64,000 nucleotides of DNA, taken from assembly GCA_003221195.1 (NCBI GenBank), contig QHQO01000020.1, positions 1 through 64,000 of the forward strand. Reading direction: 5' to 3'. The stretch comes from Verrucomicrobiota bacterium. Its GTDB lineage: Bacteria > Verrucomicrobiota > Verrucomicrobiia > Chthoniobacterales > UBA10450. Below the pieces are notes generated by a model. The model saw only the letters and a program-made list of their open reading frames with translations. It was not told the origin of the DNA and did not search any database. Below are positions 56,831 to 64,000 of this stretch, one piece after another (position 1 is the first letter of the stretch; each line of letters begins with the position of its first letter). The translations under genes and the position numbers were made by a program.

Positions 56831-57430
56831 ATGAGATTTGCCGCCGCAGTCTTTGCCTTGGGCTCTTTGACCCTTGTTGTTAGCTCCACCGACGGCGCCC
56901 GCGAAGAACCAAGAATCGTAGAAAAAGTGACACGGCTCCCGGTGTCGCTAAACAACGATTTCGAGTTTCGGAAAACGAAGCTTTTCTTTTTGAGTGAAAA
57001 AGCACCGAAAGCAGGTGAGCGCGCGAGGCAGACAACGAGCACCACCTCACTTGGTGGAAAATCGACTTCGCCAAGCCAGAAAACGGCAACGCTTCAGGAC
57101 GCTCCCATTACTTTTGAGCGCCAATATCGAATGTTTGGAGCGGTGACGGCCCTTGATCAGCGTCAACGTTTCGGCAATTACTTTGATTTCTTCTGGCGGA
57201 CCAAGCACTCTTCGGATGTCACAGTGCGTTTAGAATATCGTCAGGAAAAACTGCACGAGCACGTTCAGGCGCAGGAGATTTCGTATCGAAATGTGCGTGG
57301 CACTCGCAAGACCGAATTCAGGGTGATTGGAGACGATTATTTTGATGATGGCCGCGTAATAGCATGGCGGTGTCTGTTAATCGAAAACGGGCGGATCGTA
57401 GCGGAAAATCGCTCCTTTATGTGGGAGTGA
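56831..57430 (+). CDS. Hypothetical exported protein
   Basis: From Met 56831: MRFAAAVFALGSLTLVVSSTDGAREEPR signal-like N-terminus; no family recognised. Confidence 0.55.
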   Translation: MRFAAAVFALGSLTLVVSSTDGAREEPRIVEKVTRLPVSLNNDFEFRKTKLFFLSEKAPKAGERARQTTSTTSLGGKSTSPSQKTATLQDAPITFERQYRMFGAVTALDQRQRFGNYFDFFWRTKHSSDVTVRLEYRQEKLHEHVQAQEISYRNVRGTRKTEFRVIGDDYFDDGRVIAWRCLLIENGRIVAENRSFMWE

Positions 57431-57579
57431 GATCCAATGGGCGCGTCTCATCTCCCCCGGTTAGTGTTACCTGAAGCAGCCTTTCGTGCCGCGGATTTCG
57501 AATCATTGTCTGAGGCTTTCTCGAATCCGGCGAGCATTGACAGCATGCCTTCCGGGCTGGTATCTTTTGGCTAGTAACT

Positions 57580-58095
57580 GTGGACTCATCTATTCAAGTA
57601 GGGGTGAGCGGCCCAACCGTGTGGGTGAAAGTGGCGGGGAAAGGTAGTTTCCTCAACAGCGGCAATCTCAAGGAGTTCGCCCGTGAGATGTTGGACCGCG
57701 GCTATCGCGAATTTGTGGTGGACCTGGCGGATTGTGCCATGATGGATTCCACATTCATGGGAACGATGGCCAGCGTGGCACTTCGATTGAAGGAGCTGGG
57801 GCACGGACATCTTCACATCGTTCATTGTGGAAACCGCAGCCACGAGCTTCTCTCCGGGCTCGGCTTGGATCAGATATTCGATATTCGTGCTAATGGTTCC
57901 AATCCCCCTGAATGCGGAGCGCTCGAGCGAACCCCCGCGGTCCGGTCGCCCGGGGATAGAAAGAAAAAACAAACGGAGACGATGCTGGAAGCCCATGAAG
58001 CTCTTTGCGAGGCCGCGCCGGAAAATATCTTTCGCTTTAAAGACGTTCTCGATTTTTTAAGACAAGACCTTCATCACGAGACGCCTTTGAAGTAA
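57580..58095 (+). CDS. STAS-domain protein (anti-sigma factor antagonist-like) with C-terminal extension
   Basis: 171 aa, GTG start; GSFLNSGNLKEFAREMLDRGYREFVVDLADCAMMDSTFMGTMASVALRL contains the STAS core with DSTFMG. Confidence 0.85.
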   Translation: MDSSIQVGVSGPTVWVKVAGKGSFLNSGNLKEFAREMLDRGYREFVVDLADCAMMDSTFMGTMASVALRLKELGHGHLHIVHCGNRSHELLSGLGLDQIFDIRANGSNPPECGALERTPAVRSPGDRKKKQTETMLEAHEALCEAAPENIFRFKDVLDFLRQDLHHETPLK

Positions 58096-58107
58096 GCTGG
58101 CCCTTGC

Positions 58108-59547
58108 ATGATGTGGCCGACTCTTCTTCTCGGACTGCTTGTTGCCTCTGTCGCCGGATGGATTATTACCGCGTGGTTTCAGATACGGCGGATTCGACGG
58201 CTAGAGCGCTCTCATGAAGAAATTCAGGTTGAGGAAACGCTTGTTTTCGATTTTTTGCATGGTCTCGGCGAAGCCTTTCGAGAGACCATTCGGCCTCAGG
58301 AGCTGCACCGGCTAATCGTCGAAGGCGCCACGCGTGTTCTCGACGCGCACGGGGGCGTGCTTTACGTCACCGATCGAACGGGCGGGAAACTTACTCCGGC
58401 GTTTATCTCCAAAGGCTCTCCGCCGCTAGTGGACGTTCCCCCAAATATCTTGCAACAAGCCGCGGCTGCTCCCATAGCGCTTGAGAGCTTTCTACGGCTG
58501 CACACGATTAGCCCGGGTGAAGGATTAATCGGACGAGTGTGGCAGACGGGCCAGTCCGTTTGCTTGAATGAATTCTCCGAGGTGCCAGAGCTGGCAAAAT
58601 TGCGTGGCAGCGCTTTTGGCAGCTCGTCGATTATTGCTGCATCACTGCGGTACGGAAACCAAGATCTCGGCGTCCTAGCACTGGCGAACGGCCCTGCGGG
58701 CCCAGGTTTTTCCCAGGGGGATTTCGTCGTTTTTAAATCGATCGCTGAACAGTCGGCCTTTGCGCTTTACAACGCCATCATCTATTCCATGGCTAACGAA
58801 AAGAAGCGCCTCGATCACGATCTCGAAATCGCGCGAGACATTCAGCGTATCTTGCTTCCATCGGAGGCGCCGGCGATTAATGGGTTTCAGATCAGCGGCG
58901 TTAATGCGCCAGCCCGCCAGGTAAGCGGCGATTATTTCGATTACATTCAAGTCGATCAAGAACGGCTCGGAGTAGTCATCGCAGACGTGTCAGGTAAAGG
59001 TGTGCCGGCATCGCTTATCATGGCCATCTGCCGCAGCGTCTTGCGAGCGGAGGCTGCACGGAACCCATCTCCGGCCGATGTATTACGAAAGGTGAATCGA
59101 CAGCTCTACCCCGATATTAAGGAAGACATGTTCATCAGCATGGCCTACTTGATTCTCAACCACCAGCATGAGGGAGTGACGCTCGCGCGCGCCGGACATG
59201 ATGCGCCATTACTTTACAAGCGGCAGTCTCAAACTGTCACGCCGGTGAAACCGCCCGGCATGGTCGTGGGAATTGACAGTGGAAACGTGTTTGATAGGCT
59301 AACCGCTGACTTCGCTGTTCCGCTCGAGCGCGATGATTGCCTCGTCCTCTACACCGACGGCGTGACCGAAACGCTTAATGCCGAGGGAGACGAGTTCGGT
59401 GTCGACCGTATGATGCAATCGGTTCGCGCCAGTGCGACCAACGGAGCGCAAGCAATAGTAAAGCAAATCATCGAGGACGTTCGCGAGTTTACCGGCTCGA
59501 TCCCGCAAAACGACGACATCACTTTGATTGCCATTCGCAAAACATGA
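58108..59547 (+). CDS. GAF-domain PP2C/SpoIIE phosphatase (RsbU-like), N-terminal TM
   Basis: 479 aa; TM LLLGLLVASVAGWIITAWF; GAF-like segment; SGDYFDYIQVDQERLGVVIADVSGKGVPASLIMAICRSVLRA...CLVLYTDGVTETLNAEGDEFG...QNDDITLIAIRK. Confidence 0.94.
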   Translation: MMWPTLLLGLLVASVAGWIITAWFQIRRIRRLERSHEEIQVEETLVFDFLHGLGEAFRETIRPQELHRLIVEGATRVLDAHGGVLYVTDRTGGKLTPAFISKGSPPLVDVPPNILQQAAAAPIALESFLRLHTISPGEGLIGRVWQTGQSVCLNEFSEVPELAKLRGSAFGSSSIIAASLRYGNQDLGVLALANGPAGPGFSQGDFVVFKSIAEQSAFALYNAIIYSMANEKKRLDHDLEIARDIQRILLPSEAPAINGFQISGVNAPARQVSGDYFDYIQVDQERLGVVIADVSGKGVPASLIMAICRSVLRAEAARNPSPADVLRKVNRQLYPDIKEDMFISMAYLILNHQHEGVTLARAGHDAPLLYKRQSQTVTPVKPPGMVVGIDSGNVFDRLTADFAVPLERDDCLVLYTDGVTETLNAEGDEFGVDRMMQSVRASATNGAQAIVKQIIEDVREFTGSIPQNDDITLIAIRKT

Positions 59548-60122
59548 AAAAAATTCCTGTTACTGAACAAAACAAACAAATGAAACAATCGGCATCGGCA
59601 AGTTCGATCCCTTCATCTGCCCCACCCGGGACCGATGACGATGCAGTGCAATACGAAGCACAAGATCCAACGGCTGGTTTGCAGGCCGATCTCGACCGGT
59701 TTCGGGACCTCGCGGCCCGGAGCCAGGCCGACTTCGAGAATTACAAGAAACGTTCTGCTCGCGAAAAGGAAGAGGCGATCAAATATGCCAACCAGTCTTT
59801 GCTGGAGCGTTTGGTCGGAATCATCGACAATTTTGAACTTGGCCTTGCAGCAGCAAAAGAGCAGCGTGCGGACTCTCCGATTTATTCCGGAATGGTTCTC
59901 GTGCAAAAACAACTCAGCGATTTGCTGGCCGAAAATGGACTGCAACCGATCGAGGCCGAGGGAAAAACATTCGATCCGAACCTGCACGAAGCAATTGCGC
60001 ATGAACCCAGCAATGAATATCCCGAAGAGATTGTGGTGCGCCAAACCCGTCGCGGTTATCGATTTAAGGACCGGTTGCTGCGACCTGCGAAAGTGGTTGT
60101 TTCCAGCGGCCCTGCAAAGTAG
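59544..60122 (+). CDS. grpE: Nucleotide exchange factor GrpE
   Basis: 192 aa; RSQADFENYKKRSAREKEEAIKYANQSLLERLVGIIDNFELGL...FDPNLHEAIAHEPSNEYPEEIVVRQTRRGYRFKDRLLRPAKVVVS. Confidence 0.96.
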   Translation: MKKIPVTEQNKQMKQSASASSIPSSAPPGTDDDAVQYEAQDPTAGLQADLDRFRDLAARSQADFENYKKRSAREKEEAIKYANQSLLERLVGIIDNFELGLAAAKEQRADSPIYSGMVLVQKQLSDLLAENGLQPIEAEGKTFDPNLHEAIAHEPSNEYPEEIVVRQTRRGYRFKDRLLRPAKVVVSSGPAK

Positions 60123-60179
60123 GTGGCTCCTTGCCCGCTTTTACTAGTCCCATAAATCACAAGCGGGCTCATCGGCTAC

Positions 60180-61316
60180 ATGGCTACTGAAAAGCGGGAT
60201 TACTATGAGGTACTGGGCGTCAAACGAGACGCCACGGATGAGGAGGTCAAACGCTCCTATCGCAAACTCGCGGTCAAGTTTCATCCGGATAAAAATCCGG
60301 ACGACCCGCACGCCGAAGAAAAGTTCAAGGAATTAGGCGAAGCGTACGATGTGTTGATCGATCCTGACAAGCGCGCCGCCTACGATCGCTTCGGCCACGC
60401 GGCGTTCACACAGGGCGGCGCCGGTTTTGGGCGCGGCGCTTTCCACGATCCGTTCGAGATTTTTCGGGAAGTTTTCGGCGGCGGCGGATTCGGTGGCGGC
60501 ATCTTCGAGACGTTCTTTGGCGGCGATCAGGCGGAAGATCGGCGGCGCGGCTCGGATTTGCGCTACGACATGCAAATCAAGCTGGAGGAGGCGGCGTTTG
60601 GCGCTGAGAAAGAGATTGAAATCGCGAAACTCGATACCTGCGACAAATGCAACGGCAGCGGGGCCGAACCAGGCTCACGCACGATTACGTGCTCTACCTG
60701 TGGCGGCCGTGGGCAGGTGATCAGTTCGCGCGGATTTTTTCACGTATCGCAGACGTGTCCTCGGTGCCGAGGTGCTGGTGAAGTCATTGAGAAACCGTGC
60801 CAAAAGTGCCGTGGCGAAGGACGCGTGGAGAAATTGAGCCGCGTTAAGCTGAAGATCCCTGCTGGAATCAGGGAGGGTTCACGATTGCGCTCGTTAGGCA
60901 ACGGCGAGGCTGGCACACGCGGTGGTCCTCCGGGCGATCTTTATGTGGTCATACACGTTCGAGAGCACAAGATCTTTCAGCGCGAAGGAGATGATCTGTA
61001 TTGTGACGTACCGATCCCTTTTTCCGTTGCGACTCTGGGTGGCGAAATTGATGTGCCGACTCTTGAAGGCAGGGCGCATCTGAAAGTACCCGCCGGCACT
61101 CAAAGTGCGCAAATGTTTAAAATGCGCGGCAAAGGAATTACAAATGTTAATGGGCGGGGCCGCGGCGATCTGTTCGCGCGTTTGATTGTCGAGGTGCCGT
61201 CGCGCTTGAACGCGCAGCAGCGTCGTAAGCTTGAGGAATTCGCGGCGCTTTGCGGCGATGAAAACACGCCCTTGCGCAAGAGCTTTTTCGAACGCGCGAA
61301 GGAATTTTTCAGATAG
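60180..61316 (+). CDS. dnaJ: Chaperone protein DnaJ
   Basis: 378 aa; [38 protein letters not shown]-rich region; [42 protein letters not shown] zinc repeats. Confidence 0.98.
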   Translation: MATEKRDYYEVLGVKRDATDEEVKRSYRKLAVKFHPDKNPDDPHAEEKFKELGEAYDVLIDPDKRAAYDRFGHAAFTQGGAGFGRGAFHDPFEIFREVFGGGGFGGGIFETFFGGDQAEDRRRGSDLRYDMQIKLEEAAFGAEKEIEIAKLDTCDKCNGSGAEPGSRTITCSTCGGRGQVISSRGFFHVSQTCPRCRGAGEVIEKPCQKCRGEGRVEKLSRVKLKIPAGIREGSRLRSLGNGEAGTRGGPPGDLYVVIHVREHKIFQREGDDLYCDVPIPFSVATLGGEIDVPTLEGRAHLKVPAGTQSAQMFKMRGKGITNVNGRGRGDLFARLIVEVPSRLNAQQRRKLEEFAALCGDENTPLRKSFFERAKEFFR

Positions 61317-61331
61317 AATCCCGCAGCTTCT

Positions 61332-62198
61332 GTGTTTCACGATACCGTCAAGCTGATCGAGTGCCCCCGTGACGCCTGGCAAGGTCTCAAGCGACAAATC
61401 CCAGCGGAACTCAAGGCGAGCTATCTCCGTGCGTTAATTGCGGCGGGGTTCAAGCACATCGATGCCGTTAGCTTTGTGTCTCCCAAAGCCGTTCCGCAGA
61501 TGGCTGACAGCGAGAAAGTGCTCAAGCAAATCAGTCCACCAGACGATGTCGAAATCATCGGTATTGTCGTTAATGAAAAGGGAGCCGACCGTGCCATTGC
61601 GACAGAAGCGGTTTCGACCCTGGGCTATCCTTGTTCCATTTCTGAAACATTCCTGCGCAAAAACCAAAATCAGACACCCGAAGAGGCCTACAAAAGGTTG
61701 GAATCGATTAAGACAAAAGCTGACGCATCCGGACTGGGTATGGTTGTTTATATCTCGATGGCGTTCGGAAATCCGTACAGCGATCCGTGGGATGAGACCG
61801 AGCTGCGGCGGGTGGTAGAGAAACTGGCGACGCTCGGAGTCCGATCGATTTCGCTAGCGGACACCGTTGGAGTTGCCGACCCTCATTTGATTCACCGTGT
61901 AGTCCAATCGATCACAAACCAATACGCCGATTACGATATCGGCGTGCACCTTCATAGTAAGCCGGAGGAAGCTGCAGCCAAAGTGCTCGCTGCTTGCGAT
62001 GCAGGCTGTCGGCGAATTGATTCAGCCATTGGTGGTCTTGGTGGGTGCCCTTTCGCGCAGGATGCATTGGTTGGGAACATTCCTACCGAAAGTGTACTCT
62101 CCGTACTTCAACAGCGCGGGAACGAGCTGCCGATAAGTAAAAAATCGTTGGCAAATGTGCTGCCGATGAGCTCGCTCATCGCATCTGACTACCAATAG
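61332..62198 (+). CDS. Hydroxymethylglutaryl-CoA lyase family protein
   Basis: 288 aa, GTG start; IECPRDAWQGLKRQIPAELKASYLRALIAAGFKHIDAVSFVSPKAVPQMAD; GVHLHSKPEEAAAKVLAACDAGCRRIDSAIGGLGGCPFAQDALVGNIPTE. Confidence 0.92.
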   Translation: MFHDTVKLIECPRDAWQGLKRQIPAELKASYLRALIAAGFKHIDAVSFVSPKAVPQMADSEKVLKQISPPDDVEIIGIVVNEKGADRAIATEAVSTLGYPCSISETFLRKNQNQTPEEAYKRLESIKTKADASGLGMVVYISMAFGNPYSDPWDETELRRVVEKLATLGVRSISLADTVGVADPHLIHRVVQSITNQYADYDIGVHLHSKPEEAAAKVLAACDAGCRRIDSAIGGLGGCPFAQDALVGNIPTESVLSVLQQRGNELPISKKSLANVLPMSSLIASDYQ

Positions 62199-62250
62199 GA
62201 AATCGAGTTGCGCGGCCCGTCGTCTTATTAGGACTCATCTTGTAAATGGC

Positions 62251-62350
62251 GCTGTCATGTTGAGCGAAGCGAAACATCTCTGATTTATTCCACGGGCGTC
62301 GGTCCAGAAAGTGACCAGAGATTCTTCGCTTCGCTCAGATTGACATTCTA
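62251..62350. repeat. Inverted-pair intergenic repeat (GAGCGAAGCGA family)
   Basis: Left arm GCTGTCATGTTGAGCGAAGCGAAACATCTCTG; right arm reverse complement AGAATGTCAATCTGAGCGAAGCGAAGAATCTCTG; about 34-nt spacer. Confidence 0.8.
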
Positions 62351-62375
62351 AGATGGACTGTAGTCCTATAGTCAC

Positions 62376-63128
62376 ATGCATCGCTTCTTCATCTCTCCCG
62401 AGAATTGGAATTCTGGCGCCCTCGCATTAGGTGGGTCGGAAGCACATCACGCGCGCGACGTCCTGCGCATGAGGGTGGGGGAGAAAGTTGTTCTCTTCAA
62501 CGGACGGGGACGGGAAATCACCGCGGAAATCGTCGATCTTGGCAGCGATGAAATTCGATTGCGAAAATTGCACGAAGCGGAAGCACCACCGCTTCAATGC
62601 CGGATCGTTCTGGGACAGGCAATCCCAAAGGGAAAAAACATGGACTTAATTGTGCAAAAGGCGGTGGAGATCGGCGCTTCTGAAATCGCGCCGATCATTT
62701 CCGATCGCACCATTGTGCATGTTGATTCCAAAAGCGCGGGGCAAAAACAGTCCAAATGGCAGCAGATTGCAGTCGAGGCGGCCAAACAATGCGGCCAGAA
62801 CTGGCTGCCGCACGTACATGCGCCTAGAAAGCTTTCAGAATTTCTTTCCGTAGCGCGGGAGAAGCCGTTCGACCTACAACTGATCGGCTCGCTTCAGCCG
62901 GGCGCGCACCACTTAAAGAAGGTTCTCGCGGACTATTCAAGTGAGCATCAACATCGTCCTGAGAGCGTGTTGATGCTTGTTGGACCAGAAGGCGATTTCA
63001 CGCCTGCGGAACTTGCGCTTGCGCGTCGTCACGGCTGCCAGCCAATTACGCTCGGCCCGATCATTCTGCGAGTGGAAACCGCGGCAATTTATTGCCTGAG
63101 CATTCTCTCGTACGAATTGCTGATTTAA
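62376..63128 (+). CDS. rsmE: 16S rRNA (uracil(1498)-N(3))-methyltransferase
   Basis: 250 aa; LGGSEAHHARDVLRMRVGEKVVLFNGRGREI, QAIPKGKNMDLIVQKAVEIGASEIAPIISDRTIV, LMLVGPEGDFTPAELALARRHG, LGPIILRVETAAIYCLSILSYEL. Confidence 0.97.
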   Translation: MHRFFISPENWNSGALALGGSEAHHARDVLRMRVGEKVVLFNGRGREITAEIVDLGSDEIRLRKLHEAEAPPLQCRIVLGQAIPKGKNMDLIVQKAVEIGASEIAPIISDRTIVHVDSKSAGQKQSKWQQIAVEAAKQCGQNWLPHVHAPRKLSEFLSVAREKPFDLQLIGSLQPGAHHLKKVLADYSSEHQHRPESVLMLVGPEGDFTPAELALARRHGCQPITLGPIILRVETAAIYCLSILSYELLI

Positions 63129-63137
63129 AGCGCGGGT

Positions 63138-64000
63138 TTACGGTTGCGTCTTCTCGTAGAGTTCTCGAAAGCCTGGATCGGCACGCAACGAATCCCAAAG
63201 GGGATCGAGTCTTAGATATGCCGGCGTAAGAGGCATTGGGCCGTAAAGCTGACTTTGAAATGGTGTTTGCACAAGCCGCATAAGCGTTGCGATCGCGCTG
63301 CTGCTGTCGCCGAAGATCGTCTGGACTAACGCCAGGTTCTCCTCGGTGCCCGGGCCGTCCACTGCATCCTTGGCACTTGGTAGAAGCATAGTAGCGCGTT
63401 CCGCCTCCTTCAGAGCTAGGTCCTTCTCTCCTAACTCGGCATAAGCCAGAGCCAGCCACTCCGCAAAGTTGGAGTTATCCGGTTGTTTTTTGCCGAGCGG
63501 CTCCAGCGTGTTGCGCGCCTGTTCGGCTGTAACCTTTGCGCCGGCAGCATCACCGGCAAGGCGCTGAGCAATAGCGAGGTAAACCTGAGTACCGCCCCTG
63601 TAGATCTCAGAAGTGAACTTGAATTGCGCAAGTCGGGTTTGCAGCAATCGAATGGCCTCAGCGTAATTCCGTTCAAGTCTTAACTGGGTCATCTTAATGA
63701 AGAAGGCATTCTCAAATGGAGTGTCCGCGGGTATTTCTGATAAGAGGTTTGCGGCTTGCTCCAGATTTCCCTGGGCCTGATAACTGCCGGCCTTTAACGA
63801 CATCAAATCGGGATCATTCGCAATAATATCCGTCGCTTGATCATAACGCGTTAACGCCACCGGGAATTGTCGTAGCATGTCATAAGTCCATGCTGAAGTA
63901 GTTATTAACTCTCCGTTGCGCGGATCCAGGTCGAGACCTGCCTGGACCGCGGCAAGGCTTTCATTCCAGTTTCCAAGGCGTCGGTTGACCGCGCTGAGGG
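63138..64000 (-). CDS. TPR-repeat protein, truncated by the window end
   Basis: The track ORF starts at 63878, but the frame stays open to the window edge (SAVNRRLGNWNESLAAVQAGLDLDPRNGELITTSAWTYDMLRQF...), so the gene probably begins outside. Confidence 0.8.
   Translation of the reverse strand, partial: LSAVNRRLGNWNESLAAVQAGLDLDPRNGELITTSAWTYDMLRQFPVALTRYDQATDIIANDPDLMSLKAGSYQAQGNLEQAANLLSEIPADTPFENAFFIKMTQLRLERNYAEAIRLLQTRLAQFKFTSEIYRGGTQVYLAIAQRLAGDAAGAKVTAEQARNTLEPLGKKQPDNSNFAEWLALAYAELGEKDLALKEAERATMLLPSAKDAVDGPGTEENLALVQTIFGDSSSAIATLMRLVQTPFQSQLYGPMPLTPAYLRLDPLWDSLRADPGFRELYEKTQP

Noticed and set aside
1-64000. CRISPR array, prophage, transposase, toxin-antitoxin or restriction system
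   Set aside because: No regularly spaced direct repeats, no Cas, integrase, transposase or restriction-modification motifs in any translated ORF; the inverted repeats are short intergenic elements.

Overview
The window is a gene-dense chromosomal segment, most likely from a Verrucomicrobiota bacterium. This taxon is inferred from a TIGR04137-like small basic protein, a SWIB-domain protein, DapL and many TPR and lipoprotein genes; it was not tested. I see about 50 protein genes and one tRNA-Met(CAT), and no rRNA, CRISPR array, phage, transposase or recognisable defence island. Recognisable content: TPR proteins, AI-2E permease, M28 and M3 peptidases, MarC, hpnH-shc (hopanoid), Fe/Mn SOD, DapL, an ECF-sigma-like/membrane-protein pair, lipase maturation factor plus a phospholipase-B-like SGNH hydrolase, a PlsC-alpha/beta-hydrolase fusion, PutA, threonine aldolase, DsbD, an envelope and glycosyltransferase region with an LpxL-GT9 fusion, panC, nadB, aroA-cmk-plsC, an MBL exonuclease-ATP DNA ligase fusion, STAS/PP2C regulators joined to grpE-dnaJ, HMG-CoA lyase and rsmE. 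Leads most worth follow-up: two very small basic ribosome-type proteins missing from the ORF track (5419-5523 and 34407-34562); the fused ligase/exonuclease; the LMF/SGNH/PlsC-hydrolase lipid cluster; two lipoproteins sharing a C-terminal motif; a partner-switching cassette abutting grpE-dnaJ; a terminator-like hairpin upstream of ltaE; a possible leaderless promoter at hpnH; and several families of intergenic inverted repeats. No homology search was possible, so family calls come from motif recognition in the supplied translations.
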